Assembly: GCF_019703515.2 (NCBI RefSeq)
Contig: NC_059365.1
Coordinates: forward strand, 36,537,501-36,601,500
Direction of reading: 5' to 3'
DNA from: Myxocyprinus asiaticus
Taxonomy: Eukaryota > Chordata > Actinopteri > Cypriniformes > Catostomidae
DNA length: 64,000 nucleotides
This document shows positions 25,027 through 36,108 of the stretch, piece after piece. The notes under the pieces were generated by a model. That model was not told the origin of the DNA and ran no database searches. It saw only the letters and a program-made list of their open reading frames with translations. Position 1 is the stretch's first letter; every line of letters begins with the position of its first letter. The translations under genes were made by a program, and so were the position numbers.

Positions 25027-25561
25027 CAGTACAGTGCAAAAGTCTTAGGCACATAAGATGCTTCACAAAAACATTTGTCTTAAGATGGTTATTTATATTT
25101 TCAGCTTTAATTTGTCAATAGGAAATATACATTTTAGAGTCCCAAACATTTAGTTTGCAAATAGAATACAATAGAATAGAATAGGAGAACAGGGAGCCCT
25201 GCAACAGATGGCGTGGTCCCCAGAGAGCCCCCCACTGAATATTGAGACAGTCTGGGATTACAAGAAGAGACAGAAGCAATTGAGACAGCCTAAATAGATA
25301 GAAGAACTGTGGTGAATTCTCCAAGAAGCTTGGAACATCCTATCTGCCAACAACCAAGAAAAACTGTGTCCAGGTGTACCTAGGAGAATTGGTGCTGTTT
25401 TGAAGGCAAAGGTGGTTACACCAAATATTTAGCTTTTTTTATGTTTACTGGACTTTGGATGATGTTAATTGATAAATGAAAAATATTTATGTCATTATTT
25501 TGAAAGACATCCTCACTATGCAACATTTTTCCCAAGTGCCTAAAACTTTTGCACAGTACTG
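25027..25561 (+). mobile_element. Tc1-like transposon remnant
   Basis: The left terminus CAGTACAGTGCAAAAGTCTT is matched inverted by AAAACTTTTGCACAGTACTG at the right, and TA dinucleotides flank both ends (25025-25026 and 25562-25563). At 535 bp it is about one third of a full Tc1 element. Only the 3' part of the transposase gene remains, so the copy is internally deleted and inactive. Confidence 0.85.
25209..25434 (+). pseudogene. Tc1-like transposase, C-terminal relic
   Basis: In its full form this protein is a DDE-type transposase that cuts and pastes the element at TA sites. The remaining frame starts around MAWSPESPPLN (25209), which matches the family's W-P-x-Q/E-S-P-D-L-N segment near the last catalytic acidic residue, and continues through WDYKKRQKQLRQPK, LQEAWN and PRRIGAVLKAKV to a terminal stop. 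In-frame stops occur after QPK and again shortly before LQEAWN, and the DNA-binding N-terminus and first catalytic aspartates are absent. It lies between matching inverted repeats. Assignment to the Tc1 family is firm; activity is excluded. Confidence 0.85.
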
Positions 25562-25563
25562 TA

Positions 25564-25792
25564 GTCAGAAATAGTTATGAAGTATGGCAGTTATAACAGG
25601 AAAAACTCAATGTAGTTTCTACTACTGTACAGAACTGCAGCTCTGTTATGCTGTAAGTGTACATGAGCCTAATGGCAGCTCACTCCCCACAGACCCAGAA
25701 TGAAACAGGCTTTACTGATGGAGTAGCCATCAGTTTTTTCAGAATTATTTTTATTTTTACAATATAGATATCTGCATTTGGTATCTCGTAGC
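25564..25792. other. Non-coding DNA
   Basis: Short spacer between the Tc1 remnant and the Angel-like element; nothing recognised. Confidence 0.4.
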
Positions 25793-26477
25793 TTAAAGGG
25801 ATAGTTAACCCAAAAAATTAAAATTCTCTCATTATTTACTCACCATTATGCCATCCCAGATGTGTATGATTTTCTTTCTTCAGCTGAACACAAATTAAGA
25901 TTTTTAGAAGAATATCTCAACTCTGTAGGTCCTTATAATGCAAGTGAATGGTAATCAGAACTTTGTAGCTCCAAAAATCACATAAAGGCAGCATAAAATT
26001 AATCCATATGACTCCACTGGTTAAATCCATATCTTCAGAAGCAGTATGATAGGTGTGGGTGAGAAACAGATCAATATTTATGTAATTTTTTTTCTATAAA
26101 TCTCCACTTTTTATTTTACATTTGAAAGTCACATGTGGTGCCTGTATAGTTTCACTTTCACATCTGAAAGTGAAAATGGAGATTTAGAGTACAAAAGGAC
26201 TTAAATATTGTTCTATTTCTCACCCACATCTATCATATCACTTCTGAAGACATAGATTTAACCACTGGAGTCATATGGATTACTTTTTAGCTGCCTTTAT
26301 GTTATTTTTGGAGCTACAAAGGTCTGAACACCATTCACTTGAATGGACCTACAGAGCAGAGACATTCTTCTAAAAGTCTTTGTTTGTGTTAAGCAGAAGA
26401 AATAAAGTCATACATCTGGGATGCATGAGGGTGAGTAAATGACAAGAGAGCTTTCATTTTATGAACTAACCCTTTAA
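25793..26477. mobile_element. Angel-like palindromic element, full length
   Basis: The ends TTAAAGGGATAGTTAACCC and GAACTAACCCTTTAA are inverted and both carry TTAA. Inverted homology extends inward over roughly 300 bp per arm, including CATTATTTACTCACC / GGTGAGTAAATGA, CATCCCAGATGTGTATGA and TAATCCATATGACTCCA, leaving a short loop near 26130-26160. This would form a near-complete hairpin as a single strand. It resembles the Angel short inverted-repeat elements of cyprinids; it is non-coding. Confidence 0.85.
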
Positions 26478-26499
26478 GTCTAATGAATGCATTTGACAC

Positions 26500-26760
26500 G
26501 TTATTAATCTGGCCACTTTCTGCATACTGTGACCCCTCTGTGGCCCCCTCCATTAAAAATTTCTAGATTTGCCCCTGATTTGTTAACATTAGTGAACTAC
26601 ATTAGTTAACATTAACTAACAATTAACAATGCTTTTACAGCATTTATTCTTCTTAGTTAATTTAAATTTTGACATACACTAATACATTGTTAAAATAAAA
26701 AGTTGTATATGTTCAAATTAGTTAATGCACTATGAACTAACATGAAGTAAATATGAACAA
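26500..26760. repeat. hAT-end-like fragment plus GTTAAC-rich repeat
   Basis: Positions 26520-26577 end in TTTGCCCCTG, the reverse complement of a hAT-like CAGGGGCAAA terminus, preceded by GTGACCCCTCTGTGGCCCCC. Positions 26580-26755 contain GTTAACATTAGTGAACTACA and GTTCAAATTAGTTAATGCAC, wording of a dispersed palindromic family. Neither is complete. Confidence 0.4.
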
Positions 26761-26865
26761 TATTATTTTTGGAAACCCTGCTAACTGGAGACCAGCTAAG
26801 TCCAGCAAACAAGCTTAGGGTTGTTAAACTTATTTATTTTTAGCAGGGTCATGTAACTTTAATTT

Positions 26866-27330
26866 GTCAGCCCTGCTGAAAAAAAGCCAGGCTCAGCTGG
26901 TCTCCAGGCCTGGTCAGGCTGGTCTTTTTGCTGGTTTTATAGGGGTTTTGAGAACTTTTCAGCTGGTCAGACTGGGAAACTATCTGGCCGACCGGCCAGA
27001 AGTAGGCAAGAGAGACCAGTTTGGAGTTGTAAATTGGTGGGGGAATTCTCCGCCGTGACTCGGAGGAGGGCATTCATCATCCTCCAGACCCTCTCCCTGC
27101 CTTTTGAGAGAAATCTAATTGACACAGAGGATGGCAAAAATAACCTCAACATACTCCTGAGCATGTTACTGACCGGTTTTCTGGTCTTAGCTGGTCTCCC
27201 AGCCTTGTCAGGCTGGTCTGTTTGCTGGTTTTAAATGGGTTTGTGACACTTTTCAGCAGGAAAGGCTGAAAGACCAGCTCGACTTGCTTAAACCAGATAA
27301 TTCTTATTTAAGATGTTTCTAGCAGTGTTA
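26866..27330. mobile_element. CTGGTC-type MITE-like repeat containing captured DNA
   Basis: The left part (26866-27000: CAGCCCTGCTGAAAAAAAGC, GCTCAGCTGGTCTCCAGGCC) and right part (27168-27330: TGGTCTTAGCTGGTCTCCCA, ending TTTCTAGCAGTG) are two arms of the palindromic CTGGTC family. Between them lies a 166-bp segment (27002-27167) unrelated to the family and nearly identical to 27685-27849. The composite therefore looks like a MITE carrying a copy of nearby host DNA, or two MITE arms flanking a duplicated block. Confidence 0.6.
27002..27167 (+). repeat. Local duplicate, copy 1 (inside the MITE-like repeat)
   Basis: It runs from GTAGGCAAGAGAGACCAG to CTCCTGAGCATGTT. By eye it differs from copy 2 at about eight positions, so identity is near 95 percent. 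The edges of homology coincide with the junctions to CTGGTC-type repeat sequence on both sides. Confidence 0.85.
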
Positions 27331-27684
27331 TGTGGCTCTATTAGAGAACTCCATGACACAAAGTCTCAGATCTGCACCAAAAAGTCCTGTAAGAATCTTG
27401 ACAATAATTCATTCAGATGAGTGTCTCCTACTGCCATTTACTGCCCTAATCCACTGTATTCCATCAAACCGACTGCCATATTAAATGCAAAAAAAAAGGC
27501 TTTCCCAGTGGAAGGATGTATTTTAGGTCAACTACATACATCGCCATCTGTTCTCCTCCATGACTCGAAAGATGTGTGATGGAAGGAGATGGGGGAAAGG
27601 AAATGGTGGAGAGGAGAACCGTATAAGATGGAGGGAGGAGGCGGTGTGCATTGGGAGTGTGGGGCAGGTGGTGGTGAGAGAGAA
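27331..27684. other. Unique-looking non-coding DNA
   Basis: Includes a purine-rich stretch 27570-27690 (GGAGAGGAGAACC and similar). An open frame on the minus strand across 27464-27820 is not supported by any domain. Confidence 0.4.
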
Positions 27685-27849
27685 GCAGGCGAGAGAGACC
27701 AGTGTGGAGTTGTAAGTTGGTGGGGGAATTCTCCGCCGTGACTCGGAGGAGGGCATTCATCATCCTCCAGACCCTCTGCCTGCCTTTTGAGTAAAATCTA
27801 ATTGACACAGAGGATGGCAAAAATCCCTCAACATACTCCTGAGCATGTT
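27685..27849 (+). repeat. Local duplicate, copy 2 (probable source)
   Basis: It runs from GCAGGCGAGAGAGACCAG to CTCCTGAGCATGTT and has no repeat arms beside it; the flanking DNA looks unique. That makes it the more likely ancestral copy. Confidence 0.8.
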
Positions 27850-29054
27850 GCCGAAACAGTTCAGGGATTCAGACGAGGGATGTGCGCTGTGTAAAACAGC
27901 AGTATAAGGAGCCTTTATTTGGTAAGGGATACAAAGCGCTTGTAGTCTGGGCCTAAATTTGAGTAAAGCAGATGCAAAGCAAAAGTGTACAGAATTGAGA
28001 CAGACTTGTATGAGATGCCAAGTGCCAAAAAAGAGTTGTCATGTCAGACAATGCCTACTCATCGTATATGTACCAGCAGTCTACATAAGCAGCATACATA
28101 CACTTTTACATGAAGATTGCAATGATAAACAAGGAATCAAATTGTCAAATAATAAATTCCATCCTGGTCTCATATAATCACATTAAGCTGGCAGACTCCA
28201 AAAAACTAGATTTTGGCCTGATGATGTCAAACTTGCAAACTGTTTTGCTGAGATCTTGCTCTCGCCAGTCAGATGTATTTCACACTTGTCGATACAAAAT
28301 GGAGGAGGGGTGACAGACATAATGACTCCCCTCGACTCTCTAACTCTGATTCCCCGCAACTTGGAGCTCGCAGAAATAACAATAGGAGCACCATGAACAT
28401 AAAAGAGTGATTTACGATGCAATTCATGAGGTAACTTTACCTTGTGAATGTGTTTGATTGTGTATTCATCACCTCAAGGCTTGCCGTAGAACGTGTCTGA
28501 CCATATGCGGCATTTGGCGAATAAAGAAAGTACTTTCTGTAATAACAGACTGTACTGCCTTCACTTTCTGATATCAGTAGTCATTTTAGTTTAGCAGTAC
28601 CCCAGGAAAAATACTTGGTGACAGAATCACAATCTGCATTTGTGATGATATGCGACTGACTGCAATCGCTGAAGAAAATGTTCAAATCAGCATGACGTCT
28701 TGTCAGTTCTTCAATAGAAGAAGAAGCTCATTGGTCACTTGATGAAAACACAAGAGCCTGCCCCGGCGACAGAATGATTTTTTCAACAGTTTTGATGTGC
28801 TTTTCCATGTGCTGGAACCATTAAATCAGATGGGAGTCCCGATGGTCAAGAGATTAACAAACCTCCCACTGGCAGACGCTAATACGCACTCCGTCTCTAA
28901 CCTATTGGCTGGAGATTATGTAAATGAAGCTTACACGTGAAAATCACTGGAAAAATATAATGTGACTTTGGCATTACTGTACCTAGATTTTTGCTCAATT
29001 ATTTTCACGTGGCTCATTGTATGTATTTGGGCAGTCACAGCTATCAATTTTATT
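27850..29054. other. Unique-looking, fairly complex non-coding DNA
   Basis: 28190-28420 and 28700-28930 are of balanced composition without repeat signatures, and are candidate regulatory islands only by that weak criterion. A 23-bp word beginning TGTTTTGCTGAGATCTTGCT near 28243 is repeated at about 39939. No gene is supported. Confidence 0.35.
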
Positions 29055-30042
29055 CACTTTCCCACAAATCTAGAGTAAACAGCAGATTATCAGTTCATAC
29101 ATAAACACTTACTTTTCACTCTGTTCCTCACACAATACTATTTTATGACATCAAAACACTTCTACTATAGTGCATGACTTGTAAGGTGATACATTTTAAC
29201 GTTTGGATGACATAACCATCTACAGTATGACCAAACCTAATTTACAAGCTTAAGGAACAATTAAATTGCCTAGTAGCTCAACTGATAGAGCATTGCACTT
29301 GCAATGGAAAGGACCGGAGTACAAGTCCCAAAGAGCACGTGAGTCAAGACATGAGCCAAAATTGGAATAGAAGCACCACAAAATCATATGGTTGCTTCAG
29401 CAATTGCATTTTTCATCTCACATTTGATCTAACACTAACCTAACCCTAACCTTTTTATAACAGTATCGGTTAGGTATAGGTTTAAAGTTTAGGGTAGGGA
29501 GAATTTTCTTTTAATTAAAAACACTACAGAGCATTAACCCTAAAAACTGCATCTGTTTAAAAGATAATTAAAAGGAATAGTTCACACAAAAATGAAAATT
29601 CTCTCATGATTTACTCACCTTTCAGCCTTCCCAGATGTATATTTGTCCTTCCATCTTCAATGATCGATTTGTTTTTTACAAAAACCTATCGCTTTGCTTC
29701 AGAAGACATTAATTGATCGATTGGAGTCATGTGGATTACTTTTATGCTGCCTAAATATGCCTTTTGGACCATCAGACAGCTGGCTTCCATTCACTTGCAT
29801 TTTATGGACATACAGAGCTGAAATGTGCTTATAAAAATCTTAATTTCAGTTCTGCTGAAGAAGGAAAGTCATACACATCTAGGATGGTTTAAAGGTGAGT
29901 CAATCATGAAAGAATTTTCATTTTTGGGAGAACTATTACTTTAACTCACTTTTAGCGCCACACAGAGGACATTTAACCTTGGAACTGACAATATCATTTT
30001 GCAAAAATGTTGCCGCAGTCATGTAATTTTCATGTAATCAGG
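29055..30042 (+). mobile_element. tRNA-headed interspersed repeat, copy 1
   Basis: Positions 29269-29330 (TAGTAGCTCAACTGATAGAG, then GGAGTACAAGTCCC) resemble pol III A and B boxes. They are followed by TGGTTGCTTCAGCAATTGCA, a CTAACCCTAACC patch, and CACACAGAGGACATTTAACC. The same ordered blocks occur at 51583-52352 and, inverted and partial, at 47523-47832. This copy is broken by an Angel-like element. It resembles a SINE or a composite element; I do not know the family name. Confidence 0.65.
29568..29944. mobile_element. Angel-like palindromic element, short form
   Basis: The ends TTAAAAGGAATAGTTCACAC and GAACTATTACTTTAA are inverted with TTAA at both outer edges. Arms contain ATGAAAATTCTCTCATGATT and its mirror. 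At 377 bp it lacks much of the loop found in the 25793 copy. It sits inside the tRNA-headed repeat at a point where the 51.6-kb copy is uninterrupted by it. Confidence 0.8.
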
Positions 30043-32402
30043 TCAGTAAATTCCACAAGTAAATCTTTTATTTAAAGAGCAAGTTGAGTCATCAATATTT
30101 AGTATTCCATTTTCCTGGAAGAGAAAGACTTTACATTATAAATGTGTATATCAACTAACTTTTAGGAATACTCAAGCATATACATGGCCTCACGGACTAA
30201 AAGCCACAAAGCTCCAGTTTTTATTTCATGGCATCTTCAAAAAGAAGATATGATTTCAGAAATATAATTAAGAGCTCAAAACCTACAAAGATGTAAGTGT
30301 GTAGAGAGTGTTCGCACATAAATCACACAGATTAAATTTTTATAGTAAACAGACTAACATTTCGGAAAAAAGAACAAAAACATCACAGTTGTTCTAAGCC
30401 AGTGAGCGTTAAGCTGTGTTGTCAGCAAGTAATTTTTCCATTATGCTTTTAATTTGCGCAAATGTTGGAGAGCAACTACAGTCCCAGGCTCTGAAAACTG
30501 CACCTTAAGAATTTTGGCACACGTCAGTATGACATCATAGCAAGTTGCACAGCATTTCTAACTGCCATGCACCTGGCGGTGATTACTGATGATCGGTTCT
30601 GTATAGAACTTGCTTATCTCAATTGAGCTCTAATGTCAGGCCCATCTTACGTGCAACAACAAAATTTACTCAGAGAGCCCTGCTCTCACCATCAACAACG
30701 TTCTCAGGGTCAACACAGAACCACAAAAGACTGAGAAGTTTACGGATGATTTCAGTGAAGAGACAAACAAAAAGACATGAAGAGAGAGAAGGAGTAGGAT
30801 CATTCGAGCTTCTGGAAACAGTTCAAGTCATTCTCATGTACGGGAAGCATCCAGAGGGACTGTTGTGTGGGCCTTGGCAACAGTGGTTCCCCCGGACGTG
30901 CAGGTGGGTTTCACTTCAACCTCCATCAGTCTCCACGGGTAATGCAATGAAAAACCATATTGTTTTCTCGTCTTTTCGAGGGTGCGTTGCGGAAAAATGT
31001 TTCAAATCCGATGGCTGCTTCATTTGTGATTTATGTCAGATGTGATGCTAGTTCAATATCAAATACAAATATGTCTTGCTTTAGTACAGTGCAAAACCAT
31101 CTCCAGTCGAAGAGGAAATGTGGACCAGGGGTTGGCAAGGGTCAGGGGCCCAGGGAATTAAAGGCCTGCGGCCTAGTTAACAGGGGAAAATATTTTGTAA
31201 TCTCCAGGGTGCAGCTAGTTCAAATTCAGCACTGGTTTTGCTTTACTCCCAGGACAAGAATTTGGCTTCACTTTCAATAGCTTTTCCAGATGTTCGTTTG
31301 CCTTTTTTTTTACTCCTTTCTCTTTTCTTTTTTTTTTCAGTGCAGTCCTTTGCAAATTTTTGAATGCCACAATTAACATTCATAAATCATGCCGTGGACA
31401 CTTCCCCTTCAATCACGAGGGAATATTTTGGAAAGGTACAATAACTCACTGCAAGATGAAGGCATATGAAAAATATTTTTTTTCCTTCTTCTTTTTCTTT
31501 TTTTTTAAGTGCTGTGACTTGGCCAAACAATACAGAATAGATAAGAATTTATTGATTGGTTCACTTGGAAAGAGGAATACATTTTAATCATCCAAAAACA
31601 CCCTGTATGAACTCAAAACACATAGTAACCACAGAAATACCTCGATGTTGATGTGAAATAAGTTTGTATCTGATTAAAACTCATAAGAAAGGAAATTAAA
31701 CTGTACATTGACGTATATCCCATGCAATTTGTTTCAATATTTGTCTCAACTGCAAGGAACACACGTGCTGTCATGCATGGATGGAGGCAGAGGAAGAGGA
31801 GAGGAATATGAGACATCAGGGATCATGGCGCACAACCCTGAGTTGACCCTGACATAACCGTGGTGAGGGAGAGACAGAACGCAGAGTCTCGAAACACGCT
31901 TACAGGTCAGCCGCTAACACAGCGTAAACAATCACTCAAGCCCACAGCTTTCTCTGTTAAATCTTCTCCTCTCTCTCTCTCTCTCTCTCTGTGTGTTTTC
32001 CTCAATTTTTTTTTTTTTTTTTTTTTTTTTGCTGCTGTCTTCTGGGGCTCCGTGTTGTCAACACCAGCAGTTTCTACCAGGTAATTGATGGGTGTAAAAA
32101 AATACCTTCTAATTCCACACCATCAGCTCCTCCTTTGTGTTTCTGTTGAGAAAAAGGCTCAGATGCTAGATTCTTATACATTCTGATTCTTTTGTGAGAA
32201 CAGAAACAAAAACAGCTGATTTTGTCCCCTTTACATGCTTTGTTGCTGAAAAAGTATTTTCTGTTTATTTTATTAAACAAATATTAAAAAGTCAATATGT
32301 TAAACACTAGTAGGCTTTTAGTAGGTTTGATATTTAAAGATGTGGGTTTTTTCATATCAGAAATATCTTATTAGCCTATTTAGAAACATTGCATCAATCG
32401 GT
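30043..32402. other. Unique-looking non-coding DNA
   Basis: 30400-31280 is relatively complex. The open frames at 30623-31045 and 30960-31280 have no recognisable domain and are not called. A (CT)n tract lies at about 31972-31991, followed by a run of about 20 T at 32009-32030. An A/T-rich tract is at 31470-31510. No transposon end was recognised. Confidence 0.4.
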
Positions 32403-32458
32403 AACACTTCAAATTAGTTTTCCTTTTGTTAAGGGTTTATAAATGAATTAATTAACTA

Positions 32459-32609
32459 TGTCTCCCTTTTTTCTCTTTTTCCCCTGTTTTTTCCCTTTTT
32501 TTCTTTCTTTTATGCTTTATTATTATCTTTTTAAGATGCCATTGTACAGCACTTTGGTCAACCCTGGTTGTTTTTAAATGTGCTTTAGAAATAAACATGA
32601 CTTGACGAC
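32459..32609 (+). mobile_element. LINE 3'-end fragment inserted in copy A
   Basis: The stretch is T/C-rich, then GTACAGCACTTTGGTCAACC, TTAAATGTGCTTTAGAAATA and a terminal ATGACTTGACGAC. This is the common form of a fish LINE 3' tail (AATAAA-like signal followed by ACTTG-type tail). It separates two halves of the palindromic element's left arm. Confidence 0.5.
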
Positions 32610-32747
32610 TTAATTATTGTCTAATATTTCCTTTACATATGCACTATAAATAACTTATATGAGGTTATAACAACACTCATGCAATATTATATAATTATAG
32701 TAACCATGTACAAGTTGTATATGGTTTAATGGTCATCAGTGGTATTG

Positions 32748-32774
<27 letters not shown>
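32748..32774. repeat. Poly-T run
   Basis: About 27 consecutive T. It could be the poly-A end of a minus-strand retroposon, but no element body was recognised beside it. Confidence 0.8.
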
Positions 32775-32779
<5 letters not shown>

Positions 32780-33463
32780 ACAAAGGGATTTTTTCAAATC
32801 AGAAATGTCTTAGTAGCCTAATTAGCTGTCTTAATAGCATCAATTGCTATTACTTCAAATCAATGTTCCCTTTGTTAAGTGTTTATAAAGGAATTCATTA
32901 ATGACTAATAATTCCTTTACAAATGCATTATAAATAACTGTAAAAACATGCATTGAAAGGGGGGCTTTAATGCAATATTTAACAATTATATAAGAATTAG
33001 CCATTTTACCTCACATGTTAAAAATGCTTAATAACACCTATTCTACATTAATAACCTATCTACGTATAAGTTGTTTAATGGTCATAGGCTTTTTTATATG
33101 ATACATGCTGTGCATAAGCATGAAGACCTGAAAAGTGTTTTTGCAGAGGAATTTAGGTAACTAGGACTACATAATATCATAGCCTATTTTTGCTGCAATG
33201 TAACATAAACCATGAATATGGTTTGCATTTATTTATTTTTATGAAATTTAATGCATGTTTATTTAAGTAATAATAACTATGTATTAATCATTTATAACGT
33301 GTTAAAATGCTCACTTTTTGGCAGGAAAGTCGCCCTTTTTATTCATGCTGTTGCAACTGCATATCAGTGATTTATAATGCATTTGTAAATGACTTATTAG
33401 TCATTAATTAACCTTTTTTATAAACAAATAACAGAAGGAACATTAATGTAAATTGTCACCCAT

Positions 33464-35340
33464 CAATCATTTTTAAGGGGAAATTAAAACAGAAACAAAT
33501 GAGGCAGTTCATGACTAGGGATGTAACAGTTTCACTGATTGATTGCAGACTGGTATCTTGGCAAATCTGAGCACAGTTTGAGACAATTTCTCTCTCAAAA
33601 AATAAATAAATAAATAAATAAATAAATATTAGATATTTAAGAGATCTCTTGTGTGATTTTTCTTTCATATGGGTAAATAACATTATATCCTTACAAACAT
33701 TTTCTATGATAACCATATAGTTTCTACAATGGTCAACATAATATCCTTCAAACAGAAGTTGTTAAAAGCTCTGAGAACCTTTATTTTGGTAGACTCTATG
33801 TTTACCATAGTAAATACAGCATTTTAATAGCATGGAGGAACAAGAAGTAACAACGCTGATCCTACTAATGACAGTTTTGATTTTGTTGATTGTCTGTGAA
33901 GACCTGAACTTAAAACCATGGGACCTCAGGAATCACTAGCACAAAGAATTGACAACAATCCTTTCAGCCAAACTCACAACAGATTAAATAATGCATGACA
34001 CAGGCTGTATCCATGTACTCTTTTTCTCACTCTGACCTGTCGGATTGTCTCAGGACAGTTACCAGAGGCTGAAAGAGAGCCAAGGCTTTTTATGAAGTCA
34101 GTTTGGAGTGAATTACATGCAGAATGGCAAAGAGGTGATTATTTTTTAGCTGTTGGCCTTCGAGGTGAGCAGGGAGAACTTGCTGATAGCCAAACAACTT
34201 CATCTGCTTACATGATTATAATTGCTGCATGTGGGACCCCAAATGGTGATGCTGATTCCCCCCTTCACAGAGAGGGGCGCAATGCCCTGGGTAATACACA
34301 ACACGGCAAATTATGTGAGGGAGGGAGAGAGAGAAATGTTACCATTAACAGCTCATGTTGCATGTAAAGACCGGAAATATTCAAATAAATAAAAAGTAGA
34401 ATGCATAATCTACACCGAGATTTTAATCAAAATAATTAGACAGCCACTGCAGGGACTTGTTTTGACCTTTGTGCATCAGAGCGATTAAAACCTTAACTGT
34501 GCACTGAATTTGAACCAGTGTGCCTGCAAATACAAGACGAAGGAATAGACCATTGCTACAGTTTAGTGCAACACATGTTGCTGTTGACAGAGAGACATGG
34601 ACAGCATATCAGAGCAATGCACATTTAGTAAAAAATCTGTAAATTACCTTTCTTAATGACCATAATCTGTAAATGACAATACGGTTCAAAAATAAACTTA
34701 TAAAATGTGTAAAATGCTGTATTTTTTGTGTTACACTCTCAAGTTTTGAATATGCTTTGTGCATATGCTTAGTTTGTGTTTTGTGTGTAAATTTATGCAA
34801 GGTGCATTAATTGTGTATGCATTTCAAGGATGTGTAAAAATAATTAGTAACTTTCCCACAATTGTTTCACATCAGAAATAGACACTGCTGCATTTTGTGG
34901 TCATTTTTGTCTGGCATGAGTCTGTTATAAATTGCACTGACATAATCTTTTGATGTAAACAGTATAATACTCTGTCACTCACCATTGGTGTTGATGCTGC
35001 AATTTGCATTTGTCAGTCATACAGTATCAATGTCAGTAATGAGTGTTTGTGTGAGTGTATATATGCCATGGGGTTGTTGCTGACACGCAGTGCATTTATG
35101 CATTTGCATCGATTTTGTCCTGTCAATATCACTGACACTTATTTATGTGTGTCGTTGCATGTGTGTATGCGTTTGATTTGTGTATGTGTTGGCTTTGTCA
35201 GATTTAAGAGCAAAAGTGGAGAGAGAAATTTGCAGTGAATAACAAACATAAATTGTGGTCTGTTTCTCACACAAAGCTCTCATATTGCTTCAGAAGTCTG
35301 GAAATATAGTGCATAAGACATGTAGACTACTTTTATGGTG
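33464..35340. other. Mostly unique non-coding DNA
   Basis: A (AATA)n tract is at 33597-33628. TAGGGATGTAACAGTTTCA at 33517 resembles the start of a hAT-like element, with no partner found. Positions 34030-34370 are complex and unique-looking. TGTG/TGTA-rich words occur at 35040-35200. No gene is supported. Confidence 0.35.
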
Positions 35341-36108
35341 CTTTTACGGTTAGTGTTGTATGGTTAATGCTATCGTTAATGACTAATAATTCCTAAAAAA
35401 AAATTAAAAATAAAAAAAAATTGGTTTGGTTATAACAACATGCAAAAAAAAGGATGACTTTCAGTGCTTGTCAAATAGTGAACATTTTACATTGAATTAT
35501 ATAAATGCTTAATAACACTTATTCAACATTAGTAACATACGAAAATGTACATTTCTCTAAGTAGACACAAGTGAGGCATTTATTAAGGAGTTGCCAACAT
35601 TAGAAACATATATATAAAGTTCAGTGTGGTTTAGTAGTCATCAGGCTTTATTATGCAGTGAATGAGCATGCAGACCTGAAAAGTGTTTTTGCAGAGGACT
35701 TTACGTAACTAGACCTAGTTACAGTAGGTTGGGACATGACTCGGATTATTACAGTAATGAATATAAACACAAAGTAGACTGTAGCAAAATGACATAATCC
35801 CTCCTTTCAATCTCACTATAATAGTCTAGTTTTGCTGCATTGTGACATAAATCATGAATTAGGGCATTTTATGATTTTGATTAATATAGATACGAATAAG
35901 TGTATTAATTAAGCATTTATAAAAAGTAAGTTGAATGCTCACTAATTAGGAGGCACTGAATGAAAGTAGCCCTTTTTTATGCATGTTTCTATAACTGCAT
36001 ATAAATGATTTATAATGACGTTATTAAATGTTTATTAGTCATTAATGAACACTTTTATAAACCCCTTAATGTTCAAAGTGAACATTAATATGAAGTGTTA
36101 CCAGAATA
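35341..36108. mobile_element. Palindromic element, copy B (left end truncated)
   Basis: Shares with 32880-33450 the ordered blocks TTAATGACTAATAATTCCT, ATGCTTAATAACACTTATTC, GCAGACCTGAAAAGTGTTTT, TTTTGCTGCATTGTGACATA and TTATTAGTCATTAATGAAC, and ends ATGAAGTGTTACC. Direct orientation relative to copy A. Only the right terminus is intact. Confidence 0.6.

Larger units (their letters stand above)
32403..33463. mobile_element. Palindromic element with GGTAACACTTCAAATTAG end, copy A
   Basis: The left terminus is GGTAACACTTCAAATTAG (from about 32400) and the right is CATTAATGTAAATTGTCACC, an imperfect inverted pair. Internal blocks GTTTATAAATGAATTAATTA and TTAGTCATTAATTAACC mirror each other. Blocks around 32900-33450 (GACCTGAAAAGTGTTTTTGC, TTTTGCTGCAATGTAACATA) recur at 35360-36108. 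A LINE-tail insertion and a 27-bp T run interrupt it. Confidence 0.55.

Noticed and set aside
29270..29335. Possible tRNA gene
   Set aside because: A- and B-box-like words exist but the stems do not pair convincingly by eye, and the sequence is part of a repeated unit, so it is a tRNA-derived repeat head.
29430..29460. CTAACCCTAACC, and similar patches at 3414-3451, 39110 and 52078, as interstitial telomere repeats
   Set aside because: Only a few degenerate TTAGGG-type units, each inside or beside interspersed repeats.
30623..31045. 140-residue open frame on the plus strand
   Set aside because: No domain and no neighbouring exon structure or splice pattern that I could defend; treated as chance.
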